Source: Syngnathus acus
Taxonomy: Eukaryota; Chordata; Actinopteri; Syngnathiformes; Syngnathidae
Length of the DNA stretch: 64,000 bases
Reading direction: 5' to 3'
Assembly (NCBI RefSeq): GCF_901709675.1
Contig: NW_023590225.1
Span: 168,693 to 232,692, forward strand
The notes beneath the pieces were generated by a model. That model was not told where the DNA came from and did not search any database. It was given only the letters and a program-made list of their open reading frames with translations. A program made the position numbers and the translations under genes. Position 1 is the stretch's first letter. Each line of letters opens with the position of its first letter. Below, piece after piece: positions 24,593 to 36,119 of the stretch.

Positions 24593-24763
24593 ATGGATCA
24601 GGGGTGGACGACGGTCCACTATGGCCGGCGCCGCCGCTTTGCCCGTCAGAACCGTGAGCTGGGGGCTGGTTGGGGTCCTGGATGGATGGACCGTGCACTT
24701 CCCTTCCCCTCCTCGGAGGGGGGGGTCTCTGATCGCAAACCTAACCCTAACCCTAACCCCTAA
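24593..24763 (+). pseudogene. Start of a fish LINE ORF1-like frame, truncated by telomeric repeats
   Basis: An ATG at 24593 (context GCCATGG) opens a frame of about 49 non-repeat codons beginning MDQGWTTVHYGRRRRF. It is rich in Arg, Gly and Trp, then runs into Pro-Asn codons made by CCCTAA repeats and stops at 24761. The opening resembles N-termini of proteins encoded by fish non-LTR retrotransposons; that link is from memory of the family and is not tested here. Nothing else of the element follows. The fragment ends at 24739, exactly where the telomeric tract starts, so it is broken. Confidence 0.45.
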
Positions 24764-24806
24764 CCCTAACCCCTAACCCCTAACCCCTAACCCTAACCCT
24801 AACCCT
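24740..24806. repeat. Interstitial telomeric tract fused to 5S spacer
   Basis: About eleven CCCTAA or CCCCTAA units. The last CCCT (24803-24806) is shared with the 5S spacer, which reads CCCTGTGAACTC at this phase in complete units. It is more canonical than the tracts within the 3.98-kb satellite. Confidence 0.92.
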
Positions 24807-25059
24807 GTGAACTCAAAGCAGCAGTCTTTATCAGTAAAAAAACAAAAAACAAAACACATTGCACTTCCATGTAGGGTTTTTCCACTTTTCATGACATTTA
24901 CTTTGATACAGCAAAATGCAGGTCGCAATGGCAAATTTGTGCTACCACATAAAAAGCTATCAATAACTTTTCATGATAGCCATGTTTCCATGAAACGCCA
25001 AGTCTTGGTTTTCAGGGGCGATTGTTTCTATAAAATGCATGATTTTGTGATTACCCATG

Positions 25060-25169
25060 GCTTACGGCCATACTACCCTGAGAACGCCCGATCTCGGAAG
25101 CTAAGCAGGGTCGGGCCTGGTTAGTACTTGGATGGGAGACCGCCTGGGAATACCAGGTGCTGTAAGCTT
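25060..25169 (+). rRNA. 5S rRNA, 10-nt deletion variant
   Basis: Vertebrate-type 5S of 110 instead of 120 nt. One of the two GATCTCG words and the TCC between them (nt ~31-40) is missing, which removes part of helix III/loop B. The internal promoter (A box, intermediate element and C box, nt 50-97) is intact. Transcription is possible but the RNA probably folds badly. GTGATTACCCATG-class upstream spacer. Confidence 0.85.
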
Positions 25170-25602
25170 TTTTTTTCTTTTTCCACTTCAATTGTTAAAG
25201 CAAATTTTGACAACACCCATTACGTATGGCATTCGGAAACTGCAAGCCGAGTTTTAACTCCGACATTGAAACTATACCCGAGTTTCAAATCTATATTGTG
25301 TGGCGTCATCCATAGCATTGTAGTTCACCTCTTTTACCGCTAGAGAGCAGACTATGTACAGTGAATAAAGAGGCTGGCTCCCTGTGAACTCAAAGCAGCA
25401 GTCTTTATCCGTAAAAAAAAAAAAAAAACACATTGCACTTCCATGTAGGGTTTTTCCACTTTTCATGACATTTACTTTGATACAGCAAAATGCAGGTCGC
25501 AATGGCAAATTTGTGCTACCACATAAAAAGCTGTCAATAACTTTTCATGATAGCCATGTTTCCATGAAACGCCAAGTCTTGGTTTTCAGGGGCGATTGTA
25601 TC

Positions 25603-25610
25603 TATAAAAT
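25603..25610 (+). promoter_or_regulatory. TATA-like element upstream of 5S
   Basis: TATAAAAT lies at -31 to -24 from the 5S start at 25634. The same element sits at the same distance before almost every 5S gene in the array (as ATTTTATA on - units). Upstream -30 TATA-like elements are known to assist 5S transcription in animals. Confidence 0.7.
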
Positions 25611-25633
25611 GCATTATTTTGCACTCAACCATG

Positions 25634-25753
25634 GCTTACGGCCATACTACCCTGAGAACGCCCGATCTCGTCCGATCTCGGAAGCTAAGCAGGGTCGGGC
25701 CTGGTTAGTACTTGGATGGGAGACCGCCTGGGAATACCAGGTGCTGTAAGCTT
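25634..25753 (+). rRNA. 5S rRNA, full length
   Basis: 120 nt from GCTTACGGCCATACTACC to GCTGTAAGCTT, with A box GCTAAGCAGGG and C box GGATGGGAGACCGCCTGG intact. It is the RNA of the large ribosomal subunit made by RNA polymerase III. Class GCACTCAACCATG upstream spacer; T-run follows directly. Best reference copy in the window. Confidence 0.95.
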
Positions 25754-25766
25754 TTTTTTTCTTTTT
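25752..25766 (+). terminator. Pol III terminator after 5S
   Basis: Nine T, one C, five T directly after the gene. Runs of this kind follow every gene; in - units they appear as A-runs just before the AAGCTTACAG end. Confidence 0.8.
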
Positions 25767-26218
25767 CCACTTCAATTGTTAAAGCAAATTTTGACAACAC
25801 CCATTACGTATGGCATTCGGAAACTGCAAGCCGAGTTTTAACTCCGACATTGACACTATACCCGAGTTTCAAATCTATATTGTGTGGCGTCATCCATAGC
25901 ATTGTAGTTCACGTCTTTTACCGCTAGAGAGCAGACTATGTACAGTGAATAAAGAGGCTGGCTCCCTGTGAACTCAAAGCAGCAGTCTTTATCAGTAAAA
26001 AAACAAAAAACAAAACACATTGCACTTCCATGTAGGGTTTTTCCACTTTTCATGACATTTACTTTGATACAGCAAAATGCAGGTCGCAATGGCAAATTTG
26101 TGCTACCACATAAAAAGCTATCAATAACTTTTCATGATAGCCATGTTTCCATGAAACGCCAAGTCTTGGTTTTCAGGGGCGATTGTTTCTATAAAATGCA
26201 TGATTTTGTGATTACCCA

Positions 26219-26264
26219 TTTTCATGATAGCCATGTTTCCATGAAACGCCAAGTCTCAGGTTTT
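26219..26264. other. 5S array inversion junction
   Basis: The third + unit stops just before its gene at ATTACCCAT (26219). A 36-base piece found earlier in the same unit (26131-26166) is repeated at 26221-26256. A short CAGGTTTT linker follows, and then the array continues on the opposite strand. The flanking spacers form an inverted repeat around this point. Confidence 0.85.
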
Positions 26265-26305
26265 CGGACGAGATCGGGCGTTCTCAGGGTAGTATGGCCG
26301 TAAGC
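26265..26305 (-). pseudogene. 5S rRNA fragment, 5' 41 nt only
   Basis: Contains nt 1-41 of 5S and then breaks at the inversion junction; the whole internal promoter is missing, so it cannot be a working gene. GCACTCAACCATG-class upstream spacer. Confidence 0.9.
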
Positions 26306-26770
26306 CATGGTTGAGTGCAAAATAATGCATTTTATAGATACAATCGCCCCTGAAAACCAAGACTTGGCGTTTCATGGAAACATGGCTATCATGAAAAGTT
26401 ATTGACAGCTTTTTATGTGGTAGCACAAATTTGCCATTGCGACCTGCATTTTGCTGTATCAAAGTAAATGTCATGAAAAGTGGAAAAACCCTACATGGAA
26501 GTGCAATGTGTTTTTTTTTTTTTTTTTACGGATAAAGACTGCTGCTTTGAGTTCACAGGGAGCCAGCCTCTTTATTCACTGTACATAGTCTGCTCTCTAG
26601 CGGTAAAAGAGGTGAACTACAATGCTATGGATGACGCCACACAATATAGATTTGAAACTCGGGTATAGTTTCAATGTCGGAGTTAAAACTCGGCTTGCAG
26701 TTTCCGAATGCCATACGTAATGGGTGTTGTCAAAATTTGCTTTAACAATTGAAGTGGAAAAAGAAAAAAA

Positions 26771-26890
26771 AAGCTTACAGCACCTGGTATTCCCAGGCGG
26801 TCTCCCATCCAAGTACTAACCAGGCCCGACCCTGCTTAGCTTCCGAGATCGGACGAGATCGGGCGTTCTCAGGGTAGTATGGCCGTAAGC
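26771..26890 (-). rRNA. 5S rRNA, full length
   Basis: First complete - copy after the inversion. 120 nt, consensus sequence. Upstream spacer is the GTGATTACCCATG class, usually paired with deleted genes, so this unit looks recombinant. Confidence 0.93.
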
Positions 26891-27359
26891 CATGGGTAAT
26901 CACAAAATCATGCATTTTATAGAAACAATCGCCCCTGAAAACCAAGACTTGGCGTTTCATGGAAACATGGCTATCATGAAAAGTTATTGATAGCTTTTTA
27001 TGTGGTAGCACAAATTTGCCATTGCGACCTGCATTTTGCTGTATCAAAGTAAATGTCATGAAAAGTGGAAAAACCCTACATGGAAGTGCAATGTGTTTTT
27101 TTTTTGTTTTTTTTACGGATAAAGACTGCTGCTTTGAGTTCACAGGGAGCCAGCCTCTTTATTCACTGTACATAGTCTGCTCTCTCGCGGTAAAAGACGT
27201 GAACTACAATGCTATGGATGACGCCACACAATATAGATTTGAAACTCGGGTATAGTTTCAATGTCGGAGTTAAAACTCGGCTTGCAGTTTCCGAATGCCA
27301 TAGTAATGGGTGTTGTAAAAATTTGCTTTAACAATTGAAGTGGAAAAAAAAAAAAAAAA

Positions 27360-27479
27360 AGGCTTACAGCACCGGGTATTCCCAGGCGGTCTCCCATCCA
27401 AGTACTAACCAGGCCCGACCCTGCTTAGCTTCCGAGATCGGACGACATCGGGCGTTCTCAGGGTAGTATGGCCGTAAGC
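27360..27479 (-). rRNA. 5S rRNA, full-length variant
   Basis: 120 nt but with substitutions seen in no other copy: GTC for CTC near nt 36 (GACGACATC on +), a C for A in ATACC.GGT and a C at the 3' end. It may be drifting to a pseudogene. Confidence 0.8.
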
Positions 27480-27944
27480 CATGGTTGAGTGCAAAATAAT
27501 GCATTTTATAGATACAATCGCCCCTGAAAACCAAGACTTGGCGTTTCATGGAAACATGGCTATCATGAAAAGTTATTGACAGCTTTTTATGTGGTAGCAC
27601 AAATTTGCCATTGCGACCTGCATTTTGCTGTATCAAAGTAAATGTCATGAAAAGTGGAAAAACCCTACATGGAAGTGCAATGTGTTTTTTTTTTTTTTTT
27701 TACGGATAAAGACTGCTGCTTTGAGTTCACAGGGAGCCAGCCTCTTTATTCACTGTACATAGTCTGCTCTCTAGCGGTAAAAGACGTGAACTACAATGCT
27801 ATGGATGACGCCACACAATATAGATTTGAAACTCGGGTATAGTTTCAATGTCGGAGTTAAAACTCGGCTTGCAGTTTCCGAATGCCATACGTAATGGGTG
27901 TTGTCAAAATTTGCTTTAACAATTGAAGTGGAAAAAGAAAAAAA

Positions 27945-28054
27945 AAGCTTACAGCACCTGGTATTCCCAGGCGGTCTCCCATCCAAGTACTAACCAGGCC
28001 CGACCCTGCTTAGCTTCCGAGATCAGGCGTTCTCAGGGTAGTATGGCCGTAAGC
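27945..28054 (-). rRNA. 5S rRNA, 10-nt deletion variant
   Basis: 110 nt. Same deletion as 25060-25169, plus a further substitution next to the deletion (GATCAGG on +). GTGATTACCCATG-class spacer. Confidence 0.85.
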
Positions 28055-28524
28055 CATGGGTAATCACAAAATCATGCATTTTATAGAAACAATCGCCCCT
28101 GAAAACCAAGACTTGGCGTTTCATGGAAACATGGCTATCATGAAAAGTTATTGATAGCTTTTTATGTGGTAGCACAAATTTGCCATTGCGACCTGCATTT
28201 TGCTGTATCAAAGTAAATGTCATGAAAAGTGGAAAAACCCTACATGGAAGTGCAATGTGTTTTTTTTTTTTTTTTTTTTACGGATAAAGACTGCTGCTTT
28301 GAGTTCACAGGGAGCCAGCCTCTTTATTCACTGTACATAGTCTGCTCTCTCGCGGTAAAAGACGTGAACTACAATGCTATGGATGACGCCACACAATATA
28401 GATTTGAAACTCGGGTATAGTTTCAATGTCGGAGTTAAAACTCGGCTTGCAGTTTCCGAATGCCATAGTAATGGGTGTTGTCAAAATTTGCTTTAACAAT
28501 TGAAGTGGAAAAAAAAAAAAAAAA

Positions 28525-28644
28525 AAGCTTACAGCACCTGGTATTCCCAGGCGGTCTCCCATCCAAGTACTAACCAGGCCCGACCCTGCTTAGCTTCCGA
28601 GATCGGACGAGATCGGGCGTTCTCAGGGTAGTATGGCCGTAAGC
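28525..28644 (-). rRNA. 5S rRNA, full length
   Basis: 120 nt, consensus; GCACTCAACCATG-class spacer. Confidence 0.94.
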
Positions 28645-29110
28645 CATGGTTGAGTGCAAAATAATGCATTTTATAGATACAATCGCCCCTGAAAACCAAG
28701 ACTTGGCGTTTCATGGAAACATGGCTATCATGAAAAGTTATTGACAGCTTTTTATGTGGTAGCACAAATTTGCCATTGCGACCTGCATTTTGCTGTATCA
28801 AAGTAAATGTCATGAAAAGTGGAAAAACCCTACATGGAAGTGCAATGTGTTTTTTTTTTTTTTTTTACGGATAAAGACTGCTGCTTTGAGTTCACAGGGA
28901 GCCAGCCTCTTTATTCACTGTACATAGTCTGCTCTCTAGCGGTAAAAGAGGTGAACTACAATGCTATGGATGACGCCACACAATATAGATTTGAAACTCG
29001 GGTATAGTTTCAATGTCGGAGTTAAAACTCGGCTTGCAGTTTCCGAATGCCATACGTAATGGGTGTTGTCAAAATTTGCTTTAACAATTGAAGTGGAAAA
29101 AGAAAAAAAA

Positions 29111-29230
29111 AAGCTTACAGCACCTGGTATTCCCAGGCGGTCTCCCATCCAAGTACTAACCAGGCCCGACCCTGCTTAGCTTCCGAGATCGGACGAGATC
29201 GGGCGTTCTCAGGGTAGTATGGCCGTAAGC
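29111..29230 (-). rRNA. 5S rRNA, full length
   Basis: 120 nt, consensus. The base just upstream of the gene differs (CATAG instead of CATGG on +), and the spacer has GCGCTCAAC. Confidence 0.94.
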
Positions 29231-29696
29231 CATAGTTGAGCGCAAAATAATGCATTTTATAGAAACAATCGCCCCTGAAAACCAAGACTTGGCGTTTCAT
29301 GGAAACATGGCTATCATGAAAAGTTATTGACAGCTTTTTATGTGGTAGCACAAATTTGCCATTGCGACCTGCATTTTGCTGTATCAAAGTAAATGTCATG
29401 AAAAGTGGAAAAACCCTACATGGAAGTGCAATGTTTTTTGTTTTTTGTTTTTTACGGATAAAGACTGCTGCCTTGAGTTCACAGGGAGCCAGCCTCTTTA
29501 TTCACTGTACATAGTCTGCTCTCTAGCGGTAAAAGACGTGAACTACAATGCTATGGATGACGCCACACAATATAGATTTGAAACTCGGGTATAGTTTCAA
29601 TGTCGGAGTTAAAACTCGGCTTGCAGTTTCCGAATGCCATACGTAATGGGTGTTGTCAAAATTTGCTTTAACAATTGAAGTGGAAAAAGAAAAAAA

Positions 29697-29816
29697 AAGC
29701 TTACAGCACCTGGTATTCCCAGGCGGTCTCCCATCCAAGTACTAACCAGGCCCGACCCTGCTTAGCTTCCGAGATCGGACGAGATCGGGCGTTCTCAGGG
29801 TAGTATGGCCGTAAGC
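29697..29816 (-). rRNA. 5S rRNA, full length
   Basis: 120 nt, consensus; spacer GCGCTCAACCATG, shared with the neighbouring unit at 29111. Confidence 0.94.
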
Positions 29817-30284
29817 CATGGTTGAGCGCAAAATAATGCATTTTATAGATACAATCGCCCCTGAAAACCAAGACTTGGCGTTTCATGGAAACATGGCTAT
29901 CATGAAAAGTTATTGACAGCTTTTTATGTGGTAGCACAAATTTGCCATTGCGACCTGCATTTTGCTGTATCAAAGTAAATGTCATGAAAAGTGGAAAAAC
30001 CCTACATGGAAGTGCAATGTGTTTTTTTTTTTTTTTTTTTACGGATAAAGACTGCTGCTTTGAGTTCACAGGGAGCCAGCCTCTTTATTCACTGTACATA
30101 GTCTGCTCTCTAGCGGTAAAAGACGTGAACTACAATGCTATGGATGACGCCACACAATATAGATTTTAAACTCGGGTATAGTTTCAATGTCGGAGTTAAA
30201 ACTCGGCTTGCAGTTTCCGAATGCCATACGTAATGGGTGTTGTCAAAATTTGCTTTAACAATTGAAGTGGAAAAAAGAAAAAAA

Positions 30285-30404
30285 AAGCTTACAGCACCTG
30301 GTATTCCCAGGCGGTCTCCCATCCAAGTACTAACCAGGCCCGACCCTGCTTAGCTTCCGAGATCGGACGAGATCGGGCGTTCTCAGGGTAGTATGGCCGT
30401 AAGC
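30285..30404 (-). rRNA. 5S rRNA, full length
   Basis: 120 nt, consensus; GCACTCAACCATG-class spacer. Confidence 0.94.
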
Positions 30405-30872
30405 CATGGTTGAGTGCAAAATAATGCATTTTATAGATACAATCGCCCCTGAAAACCAAGACTTGGCGTTTCATGGAAACATGGCTATCATGAAAAGTTA
30501 TTGACAGCTTTTTATGTGGTAGCACAAATTTGCCATTGCGACCTGCATTTTGCTGTATCAAAGTAAATGTCATGAAAAGTGGAAAAACCCTACATGGAAG
30601 TGCAATGTGTTTTTTTTGTTTTTTTTTTACGGATAAAGACTGCTGCCTTGAGTTCACAGGGAGCCAGCCTCTTTATTCACTGTACATAGTCTGCTCTCTA
30701 GCGGTAAAAGACGTGAACTACAATGCTATGGATGACGCCACACAATATAGATTTGAAACTCGGGTATAGTTTCAATGTCGGAGTTAAAACTCGGCTTGCA
30801 GTTTCCGAATGCCATACGTAATGGGTGTTGTCAAAATTTGCTTTAACAATTGAAGTGGAAAAAGAAAAAAAA

Positions 30873-30982
30873 AAGCTTACAGCACCTGGTATTCCCAGGC
30901 GGTCTCCCATCCAAGTACTAACCAGGCCCGACCCTGCTTAGCTTCCGAGATCGGGCGTTCTCAGGGTAGTATGGCCGTAAGC
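30873..30982 (-). rRNA. 5S rRNA, 10-nt deletion variant
   Basis: 110 nt with the shared deletion, but unlike the other deleted copies it sits behind a GCACTCAACCATG-class spacer. Either the deletion was transferred by conversion or it arose again between the GATCTCG direct repeats. Confidence 0.85.
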
Positions 30983-31447
30983 CATGGTTGAGTGCAAAAT
31001 AATGCATTTTATAGATACAATCGCCCCTGAAAACCAAGACTTGGCGTTTCATGGAAACATGGCTATCATGAAAAGTTATTGACAGCTTTTTATGTGGTAG
31101 CACAAATTTGCCATTGCGACCTGCATTTTGCTGTATCAAAGTAAATGTCATGAAAAGTGGAAAAACCCTACATGGAAGTGCAATGTTTTTTTGTTTTTTT
31201 TTTACGGATAAAGACTGCTGCTTTGAGTTCACAGGGAGCCAGCCTCTTTATTCACTGTACATAGTCTGCTCTCTAGCGGTAAAAGACGTGAACTACAATG
31301 CTATGGATGACGCCACACAATATAGATTTGAAACTCGGGTATAGTTTCAATGTCGGAGTTAAAACTCGGCTTGCAGTTTCCGAATGCCATACGTAATGGG
31401 TGTTGTCAAAATTTGCTTTAACAATTGAAGTGGAAAAAGAAAAAAAA

Positions 31448-31567
31448 AAGCTTACAGCACCTGGTATTCCCAGGCGGTCTCCCATCCAAGTACTAACCAG
31501 GCCCGACCCTGCTTAGCTTCCGAGATCGGACGAGATCGGGCGTTCTCAGGGTAGTATGGCCGTAAGC
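31448..31567 (-). rRNA. 5S rRNA, full length
   Basis: 120 nt, consensus; GCACTCAACCATG-class spacer. Confidence 0.94.
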
Positions 31568-32033
31568 CATGGTTGAGTGCAAAATAATGCATTTTATAGA
31601 TACAATCGCCCCTGAAAACCAAGACTTGGCGTTTCATGGAAACATGGCTATCATGAAAAGTTATTGACAGCTTTTTATGTGGTAGCACAAATTTGCCATT
31701 GCGACCTGCATTTTGCTGTATCAAAGTAAATGTCATGAAAAGTGGAAAAACCCTACATGGAAGTGCAATGTGTTTTTTTTTTTTTTTTTTACGGATAAAG
31801 ACTGCAGCTTTGAGTTCACAGGGAGCCAGCCTCTTTATTCACTGTACATAGTCTGCTCTCTAGCGGTAAAAGACGTGAACTACAATGCTATGGATGACGC
31901 CACACAATATAGATTTGAAACTCGGGTATAGTTTCAATGTCGGAGTTAAAACTCGGCTTGCAGTTTCCGAATGCCATACGTAATGGGTGTTGTCAAAATT
32001 TGCTTTAACAATTGAAGTGGAAAAAGAAAAAAA

Positions 32034-32143
32034 AAGCTTACAGCACCTGGTATTCCCAGGCGGTCTCCCATCCAAGTACTAACCAGGCCCGACCCTGCTT
32101 AGCTTCCGAGATCGGGCGTTCTCAGGGTAGTATGGCCGTAAGC
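32034..32143 (-). rRNA. 5S rRNA, 10-nt deletion variant
   Basis: 110 nt; GTGATTACCCATG-class spacer with TCTCTCGCGG farther away. One base of the spacer is missing at GACTGGCG. Confidence 0.85.
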
Positions 32144-32613
32144 CATGGGTAATCACAAAATCATGCATTTTATAGAAACAATCGCCCCTGAAAACCAAGA
32201 CTGGCGTTTCATGGAAACATGGCTATCATGAAAAGTTATTGATAGCTTTTTATGTGGTAGCACAAATTTGCCATTGCGACCTGCATTTTGCTGTATCAAA
32301 GTAAATGTCATGAAAAGTGGAAAAACCCTACATGGAAGTGCAATGTGTTTTTTTTTTGTTTTTTTTTACGGATAAAGACTGCTGCTTTGAGTTCACAGGG
32401 AGCCAGCCTCTTTATTCACTGTACATAGTCTGCTCTCTCGCGGTAAAAGACGTGAACTACAATGCTATGGATGACGCCACACAATATAGATTTGAAACTC
32501 GGGTATAGTTTCAATGTCGGAGTTAAAACTCGGCTTGCAGTTTCCGAATGCCATAGTAATGGGTGTTGTAAAAATTTGCTTTAACAATTGAAGTGGAAAA
32601 AAAAAAAAAAAAA

Positions 32614-32733
32614 AAGCTTACAGCACCTGGTATTCCCAGGCGGTCTCCCATCCAAGTACTAACCAGGCCCGACCCTGCTTAGCTTCCGAGATCGGACGAG
32701 ATCGGGCGTTCTCAGGGTAGTATGGCCGTAAGC
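32614..32733 (-). rRNA. 5S rRNA, full length
   Basis: 120 nt, consensus; GCACTCAACCATG-class spacer. Confidence 0.94.
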
Positions 32734-33198
32734 CATGGTTGAGTGCAAAATAATGCATTTTATAGATACAATCGCCCCTGAAAACCAAGACTTGGCGTTT
32801 CATGGAAACATGGCTATCATGAAAAGTTATTGACAGCTTTTTATGTGGTAGCACAAATTTGCCATTGCGACCTGCATTTTGCTGTATCAAAGTAAATGTC
32901 ATGAAAAGTGGAAAAACCCTACATGGAAGTGCAATGTGTTTTTTTTTTTTTTTTTACGGATAAAGACTGCTGCTTTGAGTTCACAGGGAGCCAGCCTCTT
33001 TATTCACTGTACATAGTCTGCTCTCTAGCGGTAAAAGACGTGAACTACAATGCTATGGATGACGCCACACAATATAGATTTGAAACTCGGGTATAGTTTC
33101 AATGTCGGAGTTAAAACTCGGCTTGCAGTTTCCGAATGCCATACGTAATGGGTGTTGTCAAAATTTGCTTTAACAATTGAAGTGGAAAAAGAAAAAAA

Positions 33199-33308
33199 AA
33201 GCTTACAGCACCTGGTATTCCCAGGCGGTCTCCCATCCAAGTACTAACCAGGCCCGACCCTGCTTAGCTTCCGAGATCGGGCGTTCTCAGGGTAGTATGG
33301 CCGTAAGC
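33199..33308 (-). rRNA. 5S rRNA, 10-nt deletion variant (first of tetramer 1)
   Basis: 110 nt; spacer GTGATTAACCATG. Opens the first of three regular four-unit blocks. Confidence 0.85.
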
Positions 33309-33777
33309 CATGGTTAATCACAAAATCATGCATTTTATAGAAACAATCGCCCCTGAAAACCAAGACTCGGCGTTTCATGGAAACATGGCTATCATGAAAA
33401 GTTATTGATAGCTTTTTATGTGGTAGCACAAATTTGCCATTGCGACCTGCATTTTGCTGTATCAAAGTAAATGTCATGAAAAGTGGAAAAACCCTACATG
33501 GAAGTGCAATGTGTTTTTTTTTTTTTTTTTTTACGGATAAAGACTGCTGCTTTGAGTTCACAGGGAGCCAGCCTCTTTATTCACTGTACATAGTCTGCTC
33601 TCTCGCGGTAAAAGACGTGAACTACAATGCTATGGATGACGCCACACAATATAGATTTGAAACTCGGGTATAGTTTCAATGTCGGAGTTAAAACTCGGCT
33701 TGCAGTTTCCGAATGCCATAGTAATGGGTGTTGTCAAAATTTGCTTTAACAATTGAAGTGGAAAAAAAAAAAAAAAA

Positions 33778-33897
33778 AAGCTTACAGCACCTGGTATTCC
33801 CAGGCGGTCTCCCATCCAAGTACTAACCAGGCCCGACCCTGCTTAGCTTCCGAGATCGGACGAGATCGGGCGTTCTCAGGGTAGTATGGCCGTAAGC
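33778..33897 (-). rRNA. 5S rRNA, full length
   Basis: 120 nt, consensus. Its spacer carries the interrupted run TTTTGTTTTTTGTTTTTTT and the ACTGATAAAG variant that mark this position in each four-unit block. Confidence 0.94.
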
Positions 33898-34364
33898 CAT
33901 GGTTGAGTGCAAAATAATGCATTTTATAGAAACAATCGCCCCTGAAAACCAAGACTTGGCGTTTCATGGAAACATGGCTATCATGAAAAGTTATTGATAG
34001 CTTTTTATGTGGTAGCACAAATTTGCCATTGCGACCTGCATTTTGCTGTATCAAAGTAAATGTCATGAAAAGTGGAAAAACCCTACATGGAAGTGCAATG
34101 TGTTTTGTTTTTTGTTTTTTTACTGATAAAGACTGCTGCTTTGAGTTCACAGGGAGCCAGCCTCTTTATTCACTGTACATAGTCTGCTCTCTAGCGGTAA
34201 AAGACGTGAACTACAATGCTATGGATGACGCCACACAATATAGATTTGAAACTCGGGTATAGTGTCAATGTCGGAGTTAAAACTCGGCTTGCAGTTTCCG
34301 AATGCCATACGTAATGGGTGTTGTCAAAATTTGCTTTAACAATTGAAGTGGAAAAAGAAAAAAA

Positions 34365-34484
34365 AAGCTTATAGCACCTGGTATTCCCAGGCGGTCTCCC
34401 ATCCAAGTACTAACCAGGCACGACCCTGCTTAGCTTCCGAGATCGGACGAGATCGGGCGTTCTCAGGGTAGTATGGCCGTAAGC
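34365..34484 (-). rRNA. 5S rRNA, full-length variant
   Basis: 120 nt with a substitution near the 3' end (GCTATAAGC, + strand CTTATAGC) and another in the middle (GGCACGACC on +). Third position of tetramer 1. Confidence 0.88.
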
Positions 34485-34953
34485 CATGGTTGAGTGCAAA
34501 ATAATGCATTTTATAGATACAATCGCCCCTGAAAACCAAGACTTGGCGTTTCATGGAAACATGGCTATCATGAAAAGTTATTGACAGCTTTTTATGTGGT
34601 AGCACAAATTTGCCATTGCGACCTGCATTTTGCTGTATCAAAGTAAATGTCATGAAAAGTGGAAAAACCCTACATGGAAGTGCAATGTGTTTTTTTTTTT
34701 TTTTTTTTACGGATAAAGACTGCTGCTTTGAGTTCACAGGGAGCCAGCCTCTTTATTCACTGTACATAGTCTGCTCTCTCGCGGTAAAAGACGTGAACTA
34801 CAATGCTATGGATGACGCCACACAATATAGATTTGAAACTCGGGTATAGTTTCAATGTCGGAGTTAAAACTCGGCTTGCAGTTTCCGAATGCCATAGTAA
34901 TGGGTGTTGTCAAAATTTGCTTTAACAATTGAAGTGGAAAAAAAAAAAAAAAA

Positions 34954-35073
34954 AAGCTTACAGCACCTGGTATTCCCAGGCGGTCTCCCATCCAAGTACT
35001 AACCAGGCCCGACCCTGCTTAGCTTCCGAGATCGGACGAGATCGGGCGTTCTCAGGGTAGTATGGCCGTAAGC
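34954..35073 (-). rRNA. 5S rRNA, full length
   Basis: 120 nt, consensus; fourth position of tetramer 1. Confidence 0.94.
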
Positions 35074-35539
35074 CATGGTTGAGTGCAAAATAATGCATTT
35101 TATAGATACAATCGCCCCTGAAAACCAAGACTTGGCGTTTCATGGAAACATGGCTATCATGAAAAGTTATTGACAGCTTTTTATGTGGTAGCACAAATTT
35201 GCCATTGCGACCTGCATTTTGCTGTATCAAAGTAAATGTCATGAAAAGTGGAAAAACCCTACATGGAAGTGCAATGTGTTTTTTTTTTTTTTTTTTACGG
35301 ATAAAGACTGCTGCTTTGAGTTCACAGGGAGCCAGCCTCTTTATTCACTGTACATAGTCTGCTCTCTAGCGGTAAAAGACGTGAACTACAATGCTATGGA
35401 TGACGCCACACAATATAGATTTGAAACTCGGGTATAGTTTCAATGTCGGAGTTAAAACTCGGCTTGCAGTTTCCGAATGCCATACGTAATGGGTGTTGTC
35501 AAAATTTGCTTTAACAATTGAAGTGGAAAAAGAAAAAAA

Positions 35540-35649
35540 AAGCTTACAGCACCTGGTATTCCCAGGCGGTCTCCCATCCAAGTACTAACCAGGCCCGACC
35601 CTGCTTAGCTTCCGAGATCGGGCGTTCTCAGGGTAGTATGGCCGTAAGC
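35540..35649 (-). rRNA. 5S rRNA, 10-nt deletion variant (first of tetramer 2)
   Basis: 110 nt; same deletion and spacer GTGATTAACCATG as the copy 2,341 bases earlier. Confidence 0.85.
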
Positions 35650-36119
35650 CATGGTTAATCACAAAATCATGCATTTTATAGAAACAATCGCCCCTGAAAA
35701 CCAAGACTTGGCGTTTCATGGAAACATGGCTATCATGAAAAGTTATTGATAGCTTTTTATGTGGTAGCACAAATTTGCCATTGCGACCTGCATTTTGCTG
35801 TATCAAAGTAAATGTCATGAAAAGTGGAAAAACCCTACATGGAAGTGCAATGTGTTTTTTTTTTTTTTTTTTTACGGATAAAGACTGCTGCTTTGAGTTC
35901 ACAGGGAGCCAGCCTCTTTATTCACTGTACATAGTCTGCTCTCTCGCGGTAAAAGACGTGAACTACAATGCTATGGATGACGCCACACAATATAGATTTG
36001 AAACTCGGGTATAGTTTCAATGTCGGAGTTAAAACTCGGCTTGCAGTTTCCGAATGCCATAGTAATGGGTGTTGTCAAAATTTGCTTTAACAATTGAAGT
36101 GGAAAAAAAAAAAAAAAAA

